Assembly (NCBI GenBank): GCA_903851365.1
Contig: CAINOB010000018.1
Span: 1 to 64,000 of the forward strand
DNA from: an uncultured Bacteroidota bacterium
GTDB taxonomy: Bacteria > Bacteroidota > Bacteroidia > Bacteroidales > UBA12481
Reading direction: 5' to 3'
Length of the DNA: 64,000 nucleotides
Below the pieces are notes generated by a model. That model was not told the DNA's origin. It did no database searches and saw only the letters and a list, made by a program, of their open reading frames with translations. Below, in pieces: positions 35,381-44,800 of this stretch. Position 1 is the stretch's first letter, and each line of letters starts with the position of its first letter. The position numbers were made by a program, and so were the translations under genes.

Positions 35381-35410
35381 AGTGAGAATAAATCGCAAAT
35401 TATTCTCACT
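35381..35410. promoter_or_regulatory. perfect 11-bp palindromic operator candidate
   Basis: AGTGAGAATAA and TTATTCTCACT form a perfect inverted repeat with an 8-nt spacer, 18 nt upstream of the -7 box of the ATPase gene, over the place where the -33 element should be. On the other strand it directly precedes an ATG at 35380 that opens a 16-codon frame. Confidence 0.7.
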
Positions 35411-35427
35411 TTACTGAGACTATTCCT

Positions 35428-35435
35428 TATATTTG
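35428..35435 (+). promoter_or_regulatory. -7 box for the DUF4143 ATPase gene
   Basis: TATATTTG is an exact TAnnTTTG match, 22 nt before the ATG at 35458. Confidence 0.6.
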
Positions 35436-35457
35436 TCTCCATATCAAGCTTTGCAAA

Positions 35458-36732
35458 ATGGAAACGAATTATATTCAGATTGTTACCGAGCAAAGGCAGG
35501 AAATCCCTGAGTTTTTGACTATTGGTTGGGTGGAGCGGGAACAAGAACCGGCAATAAACATTAACAGTAAACTGGTTCAGGTAGTTACCGGCGTCAGGCG
35601 ATCAGGAAAGTCTACCCTGGTGCATCGCGCATTAGCAGGAAAACCTTATGCTTATGCCAATTTTGATGATGAACGACTTGCAGGAATAAGTGCGGACCGG
35701 CTAAATGACCTTCTTGAAGCTTTATATTCGGTATACGGTGACTTTTCATATCTGTTTTTGGATGAAATTCAAAATGTTGAGAATTGGCATTTATTTGTAA
35801 ATCGGCTTTTAAGGAATAGTATTCATGTAGTTTTAGCTGGCTCTAATTCGAAATTGCTAAGTCGTGAGCTGGCCACGCATCTAACCGGTAGATATTCACC
35901 CGTTGAGCTGTATCCATATTCTTTTCGTGAATATCTGAATGCCAGAAAATCTACACGGGAAATTGAACCTACTGCAAAGTCCTATGGATTGTTAATCAAT
36001 CAATTCAACGAATATCAACAGACAGGAGGACTACCTGAGATCGTTTCCGGAGAACCTGCAGAAGCTTATGCCACCAACTTTTTAGAGGCGATTATCACCC
36101 GTGATATTATTTACCGTTATGGGATTAGATTTGTCCGGACATTTCGGGAAATTGCAAAGTATCTGATTTCAAATTTCGGAAAGGAGATAAGTTATAACCG
36201 TATAAAGAATCAGTTCGGGCTGGGTAGTGAAAACACGGCTAAAAATTATGTGGGATACCTGGAAGAGGCATGGCTGGTTCTTACGTTACCGAAGTTCTCG
36301 TTTAAAAACCAGGAAACGCTTCGATATCGGAAGATTTATTCTATCGATACTGCTTTCTGTCAGATCGCCGGCAACCGGTTTTCAATCAATTCGGGAAGAC
36401 TCCTGGAAAACATTGTTTTTCTTGAACTTGCAAGAAATGCCAAATCTGAAGGTTATGAAGTTTTTTTCTACAAAAAGAACATTGAGGTCGACTTTCTTCT
36501 TTACAAGGACCGGCAGGTAATTGAACTTATACAGGTTGCGGAAACCCTAACTGACCCGCGAACCCGCAAACGTGAGATTCGGGCTCTCATTTGTGCCTCT
36601 CAGGAACTTAGCGCATCCAACCTGACCATAATTACCTTAAATGAGCAATCGGAAATCGAGGAATCCGGGTTTAATATCAAGGTAAAACGTGTAACTACCT
36701 GGTTGCTTGATAAAAGGAAAGTTCGGACATAG
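35458..36732 (+). CDS. AAA-type ATPase with DUF4143 domain
   Basis: A 424-residue protein of the widespread ATP-binding/DUF4143 family. Walker A GVRRSGKST is at 45-53 and Walker B YLFLDEIQNV at 98-107, followed by the sensor region VVLAGSNSKLLSRELATHLTGR. The C-terminal DUF4143 domain (about 200-370) includes TAKNYVGYLEEAWLVLTLP and a PD-D/ExK nuclease-like piece with VFFYKKNIEVDFLLYKDRQV. The cellular role is not established. It is preceded by a palindrome and promoter, stands alone, and is surrounded by gene remnants and repeats, as expected for a horizontally mobile gene. Confidence 0.9.
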   Translation: METNYIQIVTEQRQEIPEFLTIGWVEREQEPAININSKLVQVVTGVRRSGKSTLVHRALAGKPYAYANFDDERLAGISADRLNDLLEALYSVYGDFSYLFLDEIQNVENWHLFVNRLLRNSIHVVLAGSNSKLLSRELATHLTGRYSPVELYPYSFREYLNARKSTREIEPTAKSYGLLINQFNEYQQTGGLPEIVSGEPAEAYATNFLEAIITRDIIYRYGIRFVRTFREIAKYLISNFGKEISYNRIKNQFGLGSENTAKNYVGYLEEAWLVLTLPKFSFKNQETLRYRKIYSIDTAFCQIAGNRFSINSGRLLENIVFLELARNAKSEGYEVFFYKKNIEVDFLLYKDRQVIELIQVAETLTDPRTRKREIRALICASQELSASNLTIITLNEQSEIEESGFNIKVKRVTTWLLDKRKVRT

Positions 36733-36738
36733 GAGGGG

Positions 36739-36788
36739 AGGTAAGAGACGGGGTCCCGACTTTCGTCGGGATGACAACTCTTCGAGGC
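36739..36788. mobile_element. MITE-like element, copy 3 (core fragment)
   Basis: The core of the element at 31185 is present: GACGGGG, hairpin TCCCGAC-TTTC-GTCGGGA, then TGACAACTCTTCGAGG. The inverted ends are missing. It lies between the convergent ATPase and beta-propeller genes. The stem sequence differs from copies 1 and 2 but pairing is kept. Confidence 0.65.
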
Positions 36789-36799
36789 TAATCAGTGCT

Positions 36800-38146
36800 T
36801 CAAAAATCCAGGTAAAAAAGTTTCTTGCCGCGATCGCCGAAATCGGGCTGGTGAAGGAACCATATCCTGTTGTCATTCACCTGGATATGATCGACATGAT
36901 TGTAGGTGGGAATGGGGATCTTCCTGACTTCGGTGCCGGTTCCGGGGTCGATTTCGATCAGGTAGGAGTAGGTGCCGTTGGCGAATTCGAGGTAATACCG
37001 GTTAGTTACCGCATCCCGATGCAGACGGTGTACCCAGTCTTTATTGAAAGCTACCTGGATAGGATATTTCCAATATTTATCCACCCTGGGTGAGAATTTG
37101 ATGATGGAGCCGGCGGTGAAATCAAAAAGTAGCAGACTGTCTCCATCCTGAAAAATATCGGTATGAACCGTCCTGTAATTCATCTGCTTATCGCGGATAC
37201 CTGCAAAAGCCATGCGGTACATTGCCTCAAGAACCCCTACATCATTCGTTGTCACCACCCCCTGAAAAGCACTTTTTATTTGCTGGTTCACAGCTTTCAA
37301 ACCTGCCTCTTTACCAACATTCCCAGCTTGATAAATCTGCTCCGCTTCAGTATTTTTTCCCCTGATCAGAAAACAGGTTTGATATTGCTTTCCGGATGAG
37401 GTTTTGCTAAAGACGGTAAGAGAATCTGTAACCACATGAACCGGACGGATAAATTCGATGAAATATCGTATGCCGCACGAACTATGAAACAAAAGCGAAT
37501 CAGCGTGTATGTAAACCAGGTGGGCACTGTCGCGTTCAACAATATATAATGCCCCCAGACAATCCCTGAACAGTTCATCTACCTTGGGGACTGGATGCGA
37601 CCAGAGAACTTTGCCATTCATATCGGCAACCATCACCTCCTTCTTCAACTCGTTATAATTACGATACCCCATTGCCACAATATGGTCCTTAACCAGCTGA
37701 TATTCCAGTATTGCGAATGGTTCCTCCTCAAAAAGCTTTCGGGCATTGGCGCGGACCGTAACTTCATTGATCATGAAAACATTTGTCCGGAGAAAAAAGA
37801 AATTGTCTTCACGGGAGTAGTTCTTTTTAAAGTCACGGTTGCTGGCAATAACAATCGTATCCGGAAAATACGCAACCTGTTGAAAAACAATGCGCGTTGG
37901 GAATTCAGTGACAACCAGCTTAAATCTACCTGTTGAATCGGTAACGGTGGTGGCCTTCTTTTTCAGGTCGGTTACATTGACAAAGGGAATACCGGTCCGG
38001 GTTGTCGCATCGAGGATTAATCCGGATAGTATTAATGGCTGATTCTGAGAAAATACGCTGCAAATCAGAAAACAACCAATCAACACAGTGAATAATATCC
38101 TTCTGATGGATTTCACAATGAGGATCAAGCAGGCATAACATTTCAT
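36800..38146 (-). CDS. secreted 6-bladed beta-propeller-like protein with carboxypeptidase-regulatory-like domain
   Basis: A 448-residue exported protein. The signal segment is SIRRILFTVLIGCFLICSVF (about 13-32). A CarboxypepD_reg-like domain follows (SGLILDATTRTGIPFVNVTD ... VTDSTGRFKLVV). The rest (about 130-448) is beta-rich with blade-like repeats such as MVADMNGKVLWSHPVPKV and FDFTAGSIIKFSPRVDKYW, as in Bacteroidota 6-bladed beta-propeller proteins. No function is established. A shorter start at MKCYACLILIVK or the internal residues before SIRR cannot be distinguished. A 3' fragment of a close paralog lies at 35235-35330. Confidence 0.65.
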   Translation of the reverse strand: MKCYACLILIVKSIRRILFTVLIGCFLICSVFSQNQPLILSGLILDATTRTGIPFVNVTDLKKKATTVTDSTGRFKLVVTEFPTRIVFQQVAYFPDTIVIASNRDFKKNYSREDNFFFLRTNVFMINEVTVRANARKLFEEEPFAILEYQLVKDHIVAMGYRNYNELKKEVMVADMNGKVLWSHPVPKVDELFRDCLGALYIVERDSAHLVYIHADSLLFHSSCGIRYFIEFIRPVHVVTDSLTVFSKTSSGKQYQTCFLIRGKNTEAEQIYQAGNVGKEAGLKAVNQQIKSAFQGVVTTNDVGVLEAMYRMAFAGIRDKQMNYRTVHTDIFQDGDSLLLFDFTAGSIIKFSPRVDKYWKYPIQVAFNKDWVHRLHRDAVTNRYYLEFANGTYSYLIEIDPGTGTEVRKIPIPTYNHVDHIQVNDNRIWFLHQPDFGDRGKKLFYLDF

Positions 38147-38275
38147 TATTGGTGAAATGAGATTAATACGATTTCTATGTCGGGGACTGGCGTTTAAAGT
38201 TAAGAAAGAATTAGCTTTTTTGAAGCATGACTGTCATTCCTCAAAGTTATTCTATTAAGGAAAATTAATGCGTAT

Positions 38276-38313
38276 GAATGAGCCGTTGGTGGGAGTGGGT
38301 TAGTATTTGGAAG
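38276..38313. repeat. 38-bp direct repeat (partner at 35211-35248)
   Basis: GAATGAGCCGTTGGTGGGAG and the following 18 bp match 35211-35248 at 35 of 38 positions. Each copy covers the stop codon of a different gene remnant plus its 3' flank. The two copies bracket the ATPase and beta-propeller genes. Confidence 0.75.
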
Positions 38314-38389
38314 CTTTGAGTTCTGCGATATATAACTCAACGGCTTCCTTTGCCATCTCGATTGCTGTGATGAGTCCCGATTTGATATG
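38300..38389 (-). pseudogene. HicB-like antitoxin C-terminal remnant
   Basis: In one minus-strand frame this reads LITAIEMAKEAVELYIAELK and then ASKY-stop, close to the C-terminal helix of HicB-family antitoxins (AKEAIELY pattern). No start, DNA-binding domain or hicA toxin is present, so it is a relic. The 312-bp gap from 38147 to 38458 holds this, the 38-bp repeat, a MITE end fragment and an octamer array. Confidence 0.55.
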
Positions 38390-38391
38390 AA

Positions 38392-38463
38392 GTAAGAGGG
38401 TTGAGATTCGAATGTTACGAACGACATGGTCACATTAGCACATCAGCACATTGTCACATTAGC
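38392..38463. repeat. MITE end fragment followed by an octamer array
   Basis: AGAGGGTTGAGATTCGAA at about 38396-38413 equals the left end and flank of the MITE-like element at 31185. From 38429 an octamer array (CACATTAG, CACATCAG, CACATTGT types) runs into the stop codon of the PNGase F-like gene. Confidence 0.6.
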
Positions 38464-40399
38464 GGTTTCTCCCTGCCTTCTTCAGCCTGATATTCTCTGT
38501 CTTATCGCCGTACTTCAGCTCAAGCATATATATTGCGTCCGGATAGTTGGAGAGGTCGATCAGAAAATTCCCTTGCGTGATATCGTACCAGGCCATTTCC
38601 TGCAGAAGCTTTCCTTCAGGTGTAGTAAGCCGGGCCTTCACGGTCTGAGGCTCGTTGAAGGCCAGCATCAGTGTGGTGTTCAGGGTTGGACGATGGGGAT
38701 AAACGAGAACCATTGCATCCTGGAATGGGGTAAGCGGCCGGTTGCTGTCGACTGTGAAGCTCTGCCTGATCTCACTGCCAAAGTCGCTGCCGAAATATTT
38801 GATCAGTTTGCCATTCGGGTTTACAAGCTTAACATATCCCATGCCGGCTTTAGGATTGGCCCAAAATTCCAGTCCGTCACCGGCAGTGTCGGTAACTAAT
38901 AATTGGTATTCGCCTTTAGGCAACGAAATCGTGTCTTTGTATTCAGTATTCGACTTTAGATCTGCTTCTTTCTTCTGATACCAGACTTTCCCCATGGCAT
39001 CGGTAATTTTCCAGGCAGTCTGCGCCGTGTCTTTATTTGTCTTGCAATACAATACAAATTTATTTGGATATATCGGTGGAGCTATCACTGTGGACGACAT
39101 CTTGTTATCGCCGGTATATTCATCGGCCTTATTGTTGGGTTTGCTGAGAGTCACACTGAACAGATCTTTTATTTTAGTCGTCTGCACCAATCCGGGTAGG
39201 GAGATTTCAACTATTTTCCCAAATTCCAGATTACCTGTCCATACATAACCATTAGCCTTCTCACCTCTTAACCCATACTCTATCCTCACGGATTTCAGGG
39301 TGTTGATGCCGTTGTTTTTCACAAGGATCCGGGGTTGGTAACCTACTGGATTCAATCGCGAAAAATTATCATCGGTTGAAGGCGCTATTATGGCTTCGAT
39401 GGCTGCATCATTAGCTGCCCGGGGCTTTTCGTACATCACGAGGAATGAGGAGAAAACATAATTTGCCGACGGTTTGCCCTTTTTGACTTTATAGGGTTGC
39501 ATATCGATATTGAACTCATGCGTGGAACCGGGTTTGACCAGAAAATTATAGTTTTCCGGATTTACCATGCAACCCGGACACCAGTTGGCACGGTCATAAA
39601 CCCAGGTACCCGCTTGCGGATAAACAGGATTTGTCCCGCATTCCATCCAGATATCGCGATGTTCAACAAGTTGTTTATCAAAGTAAATATCCCGGTATTT
39701 CGAGCAGAATTCGGCACAGCCGTCCTGATTGTCCATGCCATGACCGGTTTGAATGATCCGGAGACGCATCAATCCTGTTTTTTCTGTAGCTGTAACCTTT
39801 TTTACATCCAGATATTTTTCGATATCATTGGTGGAATCGCCATACGGAAAACTGCCGTTCCACATGGGCAATACGGACAGGATATTTGCCACAGGCGGGC
39901 CACTGACAAACTCAAATTTCACGGTGATTTTCCATCCGCAGGTGATGTTCGATTCATATCCGGAGTGGATATATTCGATGGTTGCCTGATTCCTGAGCAT
40001 AGAGGCGAACTCGCTGATATCGGCTACAAAGGTAAATGCCCACTTTGTTCCGAAAAACCGGCCATAAGGTGTAATCAGGCGCGCGATCTCATATTTAATA
40101 TCCTTGCCGGTTGCCGGGTCCTTGGTTATGAGATTAACATAATCGATATAATCCCATTCGCCGCAGGAAAGGTTATCGGGACACTCGAAAGTCACTTTAA
40201 GATTAACCTTGCGAAACTGGGCATCAGCTTTCGGGAAATTTACGGTTGCGGGATAAGCATTTTCACCTTTCGATGGATCAGTGACCACTTTGATATGGTT
40301 GTGCGATAATATGCGAGTAGTATCCTGGGCATGGGCCATGGAAAAGGAGACCATTGCGGCTAGCACAAAAACAGGGAGATGGATGCGGTAGGGTTTCAT
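38459..40399 (-). CDS. secreted PNGase F-like glycopeptidase with T9SS sorting domain
   Basis: A 646-residue protein with signal peptide (about 1-24, ending SMAHAQD). Two jelly-roll domains resemble peptide-N-glycosidase F: SCGEWDYIDYVNLI near 78 (the Asp after Trp aligns with the catalytic Asp of PNGase F) and QTGHGMDNQDGCAEFCSKY near 220, followed by NPVYPQAGTWVYDRANWCPG. The C-terminal 80 residues (VLVYPHRPTLNTTLML ... IRLKKAGRNR) look like a T9SS type A sorting domain. It would release N-glycans from glycoproteins at the cell surface. Its stop codon lies in an octamer array. Confidence 0.8.
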   Translation of the reverse strand: MKPYRIHLPVFVLAAMVSFSMAHAQDTTRILSHNHIKVVTDPSKGENAYPATVNFPKADAQFRKVNLKVTFECPDNLSCGEWDYIDYVNLITKDPATGKDIKYEIARLITPYGRFFGTKWAFTFVADISEFASMLRNQATIEYIHSGYESNITCGWKITVKFEFVSGPPVANILSVLPMWNGSFPYGDSTNDIEKYLDVKKVTATEKTGLMRLRIIQTGHGMDNQDGCAEFCSKYRDIYFDKQLVEHRDIWMECGTNPVYPQAGTWVYDRANWCPGCMVNPENYNFLVKPGSTHEFNIDMQPYKVKKGKPSANYVFSSFLVMYEKPRAANDAAIEAIIAPSTDDNFSRLNPVGYQPRILVKNNGINTLKSVRIEYGLRGEKANGYVWTGNLEFGKIVEISLPGLVQTTKIKDLFSVTLSKPNNKADEYTGDNKMSSTVIAPPIYPNKFVLYCKTNKDTAQTAWKITDAMGKVWYQKKEADLKSNTEYKDTISLPKGEYQLLVTDTAGDGLEFWANPKAGMGYVKLVNPNGKLIKYFGSDFGSEIRQSFTVDSNRPLTPFQDAMVLVYPHRPTLNTTLMLAFNEPQTVKARLTTPEGKLLQEMAWYDITQGNFLIDLSNYPDAIYMLELKYGDKTENIRLKKAGRNR

Positions 40400-40487
40400 A
40401 AAATTTGAACTGTTATTTTCATTCTGATCTATACAAAAGTAACAGATATTTCTGCTGAAAAACGGGAAAATGAATCCACGGCCGATC

Positions 40488-40519
40488 TTGCCTGTAAACC
40501 TTAAAAATTCTACCTTCGG
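40488..40519 (+). promoter_or_regulatory. promoter of the Gfo/Idh/MocA gene
   Basis: TTG at 40488-40490 and TACCTTCG at 40511-40518 (one mismatch to TAnnTTTG) are separated by 20 nt, about 37 nt before the ATG at 40556. Confidence 0.5.
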
Positions 40520-40555
40520 AGATTAAACCAGAACATTAAAATTAACTTATCTGAA

Positions 40556-41824
40556 ATGAAAGATAGACAGACATTCAACCGGAGGAATTTCCTGAAAACA
40601 GGAATCGCAGGGGCTGCAGCTTTCACGATCATACCCCGTCATGTGATGGGTGGACCGGGATATACTGCGCCAAGCGATCAGCTGACCAAGGGGATTATCG
40701 GAGTTGGCGGCATGGGCCGCGGACATATTGAATATGAAGGCAAGTTGCTTGCGGTGTGCGATGTAGACCGTTTGCACATGGAAGCAGCCATCAAGCAAGC
40801 CGGTGGCGGTATTCAGGGGTATCACGATTTTCGCGAATTGCTGGCCCGGCCGGATATCGATGTTGTGCATATTGCCACTCCGCCGCACTGGCATGGCTTA
40901 ATGGCCATGGCAGCTGCCGAGGCAGGCAAGGATATCTGGTGTGAGAAACCGATGACCCGCACCATTGGCGAAGGAATAAAAGTGGTTGAAGCGGTGAACC
41001 GTCATGGACGGATGTTCCGTTTGAATACCTGGTTCAGGTTTAAAGATACTTTCTATGGTTTGGGGACCGATGTCAAGCCGCTGAAAAAAGTAATTGAAAG
41101 TGGAATACTTGGCTGGCCGCTGAAAGTCACGGTTAGCGGAATTACCGGTTACGACTGGAAATTCTACTGGAGTGGCAAAACGAATCTCAAGCCAATGCCG
41201 GTTCCCGAGGAGCTGGATTATGACATGTGGTTAGGACCGGCCCCATATAAACCCTACAACCCGGAGCGCGTACATTCGGTTTTCCGCGGTTACTGGGATT
41301 ACGATGGCGGCGGTTTGGGCGATATGGGACAGCATTATCTTGATCCGGTTCAGTACATGCTGGGTAAGGATAATACGAGCCCGATCATGGTGGAAGTTGA
41401 TGCACCTCAGCAGCATCCTGATGCCGTAGGCTCATGGAGAAGGATCGAATATACCTATGCAGATGGCTGCAAAATCATTCTTGATGGCGAGAACCGCGAT
41501 AAGAATGCCGCATATATTGAAGGTCCGCTGGGTAAGATCTATAAGGGATTCAAGTCTGATATTCCTAATCTTCAGAGTTTTATTGAAACCCTGCCTGATC
41601 CGGAACCTCAGATCATGACTTTTAGTGAATCCGTGAAAACCCGGACCAAATTTGCACTCAACGAGATGAACGGACATCGTTCCGCTACCATCGTCAATAT
41701 GGGAATTGTTGCTGTTCGACTGGGCCGTACGCTTAAGTATGATCCTGTTAAACAGGAATTTATTGATGATGAAGGTGCCAACCGGATGATCAATCAACCG
41801 ATGCGCTCACCATGGTCAATGTAA
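40556..41824 (+). CDS. Gfo/Idh/MocA family oxidoreductase, Tat-exported
   Basis: A 422-residue NAD(P)-dependent dehydrogenase. The N-terminus has a twin-arginine signal (FNRRNFLKTGIAGAAAF), so the folded protein would be exported with its cofactor. The Rossmann motif is GIIGVGGMGRGHIEYEGKLL, followed by VVHIATPPHWHGLMAMAAAE and the family signature EKPMTRTIGEG. Members oxidise sugars or sugar derivatives, often at C3. The neighbour at 41869 carries two DUF1080 domains, known as 3-keto-disaccharide hydrolases, so the pair probably acts in a 3-keto-glycoside pathway. Confidence 0.9.
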   Translation: MKDRQTFNRRNFLKTGIAGAAAFTIIPRHVMGGPGYTAPSDQLTKGIIGVGGMGRGHIEYEGKLLAVCDVDRLHMEAAIKQAGGGIQGYHDFRELLARPDIDVVHIATPPHWHGLMAMAAAEAGKDIWCEKPMTRTIGEGIKVVEAVNRHGRMFRLNTWFRFKDTFYGLGTDVKPLKKVIESGILGWPLKVTVSGITGYDWKFYWSGKTNLKPMPVPEELDYDMWLGPAPYKPYNPERVHSVFRGYWDYDGGGLGDMGQHYLDPVQYMLGKDNTSPIMVEVDAPQQHPDAVGSWRRIEYTYADGCKIILDGENRDKNAAYIEGPLGKIYKGFKSDIPNLQSFIETLPDPEPQIMTFSESVKTRTKFALNEMNGHRSATIVNMGIVAVRLGRTLKYDPVKQEFIDDEGANRMINQPMRSPWSM

Positions 41825-41827
41825 CCC

Positions 41828-41862
41828 AATGTGCTTAATGTGCTAATTTGCTAATGTGATAA
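41828..41862. repeat. AATKTGMY octamer array after the Gfo/Idh/MocA gene
   Basis: About four octamer units (AATGTGCT, AATTTGCT, AATGTGAT types) begin 3 nt after the stop codon and reach to just before the next start. Confidence 0.65.
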
Positions 41863-41868
41863 TGAAAA

Positions 41869-44800
41869 ATGAAAACAATTAAGACTATAATATTAAGTGT
41901 AATAGCCTCAGCGCTGATGGGCTTTTCAGTCCAGGCGCAAGATGTCCGGCTGTTATCGACCAAAGTGGCCGATATTCTGGCCCAGATGCCGGCCAATGAT
42001 CTGGTTCAGAGGGATAAGGCTGTTCAGAACCTGATCCAGCTGGGAGATCAGGGAATCGCAGAAATCAACAAACTCATCGTTCCGGCAGGTACCGGAGATG
42101 ATACCAATGCCCGCTTTGCCATCAGTGCTCTATCGATGGTGCTGGGTCAGGATGGAACGGTTCAAGAGGCCGACCGACTGATGATATCCAAGGCTTTCAT
42201 TAAGGCAATGGATCAGGCTACCGACAAGGGAATTAAGTCGTTCTACATGTACCACCTTAAGTTTTTTGCCAATGGAGAGGCTGCAGAACCGGTGGCAAAA
42301 TATTTGTCGGACGAATATCTGGTTGAACCAGCCGCAGCTGTTTTGGTTGGAATGAAAAACCATCCGGGTATGAAAGCTTTAAAGATGGCTCTGCCCGAAA
42401 TGAAAGGAAAGTGCCAGATGGTTGTAGTGAAAGGATTAGGCGATTATGGTGCTGCCTGTGCCGATTCTGCCATCCGTTCATTGGCCAATACCACTGATCC
42501 GAAATTGAAGAAAATAGTACTTTATGCTCTGTCACAGATAGGAGCAAAAGAATCAGCCGAAGTTATGGTGAATGCTGCCAAGCAGGTGAAATTTGCCTAC
42601 GAACCAACCGAGGCCACACGCTCACTGGTCAGATTTACCGATAACCTGGCAAAATCGGGCGAAGCCGTCATGACAAAAAGGATCTGCAACATATTGGTTA
42701 AGGAATGCCAGAGTGTTGATAATAACTCCAATGCATTGGCTGCTATGGAAGTCATGACCAAAAACTATGGTTTTGAAGCCCTGGATATGCTGATAGCCGC
42801 CGTTGACAATTCCGACATGAAATACCGTGCCGGGGCTCTGCGGCAGGCAGCAAATATTAAAGATATCGCAGCTGTTAGAAAATGGATTGACAAAGCGAAT
42901 ACTGCTCAGCCTGAAGTTGCCGCTGAGATCACCGCCATGCTGAGCCAGATTGGTGACCCCGTTGCGCTGCCATTCTTCCGCAAGGCTGCCGTATCGGACA
43001 GTCCTGTTATGAGAAGCGCTGCTCTGCTTGCACTGGTTAAGATGCAGGGTAAAGAAGTTTTGCCGATGGTTCTTGCTGACCTTAAAAAAGCAACAGGCGC
43101 TGAGCTAGATGTATGTGCATCGACGCTGAATACTATTGTTGGACTGAAACAAATCGATCAGGTAGCTGCCGCTTTGGATGAGGTTCCTGTGATTGCGAAA
43201 CCGGTTCTGATCAACCTGATCGGAGCTCGCAAGGCAACTGCCCAGTTTGATAAAATTTTAAAGCTTACTGCTGATGCTGATCCGGCTGTTTCGGCTGCTG
43301 CATACAAAGTGCTTCCATTGGTTTCCACCGCTGCAAATACAGCTGCTCTTATCAGTCTGCTTGAAACGACCAAGAACCCGGCCTCGGTTACCAATGTTCA
43401 GGATGCATTGGTGTCGACTGCCCTGACTGTTAGTAATCAAAATGATAGAACCAAAGCGCTCATCGAAGCTTATAAAACAAAAAAGGCGCTAAAAGAAAAA
43501 CTGCTGGGAGTGCTGCCACGAATCGGTGGTGATGAAGCCCTGAAGCTTATCAGTGCTGAATTCACAGCACAAAAAGGTGCATCAAAAGATCAGGCCTTTG
43601 CAGCTCTGACCAAGTGGAAAGATACCAAGGCTTGCGATCAGCTTTTTGCTATTGCATCAGCGGGACCTGAAAAATATAAAGCAGAAGCGTTTACTGCCTA
43701 TGTTGGTAAAATATCGAAATCCAAAATTAATGCAGATCAGAAATTGCTTCTCCTCCGCAAGGTGATGGTTTTGGCCGGCACCCCTGATCAGAAAAAGCTG
43801 GTGATCCAGGGACTCGATGGCAACCGTACCTTCTTAACACTCGTATACGTTTCTAAATATCTGGATGATAAAGATATCCAGAACGTTGCCGCTCATGTTG
43901 CCATGGGTATTGCCATGCCGCCTTCGGGAACGAAAGAAGGCATGTACGGAGAAACGGTTAAAGGAATTCTGACAAAGTGTATTGCTGTGATCAGTGGCGA
44001 AGAGAGTGATTATGCAAAGGAAAATATGCGTAACTGGCTTGCCGCCATGCCAAAAGATGCTGGTTTTGTGCCGATGTTCAACGGTAAGGATCTTTCCGGA
44101 TGGCAGGGCCTGGTCGAAAACCCCATTGCCCGTGCAAAAATGTCGAAAGATGAGCTAGCCCAGAAACAGAAAGCCGTGGATGCAACTATTGGTGAAAGCT
44201 GGTCGGTTAAAGACGGAATGATCGTTTTCAATGGCAAGGGAAATAATCTCTGCTCAACAAAAGATTACGGCGATTTTGAAATGTGGGTCGACTGGAGAAT
44301 CACCAAAGATGGCGACAGTGGCATCTATCTGCGTGGTTCGCCACAGGTTCAGATCTGGGATACTACCCGTCATGATGTCGGAGCGCAGGTTGGATCAGGC
44401 GGTTTGTACAACAACCAGAAAAATCCATCAAAACCCACCCAGGTAGCGGATAATCTTGTTAATGACTGGAATACTTTCTATATCAAGATGGTAGGCGAAA
44501 AGGTTACGGTAAAACTTAACGGTATTACGGTGGTGGACAATGTAACTCTTGAGAATTACTGGGATCGCAGCATCCCAATTTTCCCGAAAGGCGCTATTGA
44601 GCTGCAGGCCCATGGTACCAATCTTGGATTCCGCGATATTTATGTAAGGGAAATCAAGAGCGAAGATTACGGTCTGACAGTCGCAGAACAGGCAGATGGG
44701 TTTGTTGCTTTGTTTAACGGCAAAAATCTGGATGGCTGGGTTGGGAACAAGACAGATTATACGGTCGACAACAATGAGATAGCGGTTGCGCCTGCAGCAG

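Noticed and set aside
39497..40309. 270-codon plus-strand frame
   Set aside because: Antisense shadow of the PNGase F-like gene, without recognisable domains or a promoter.
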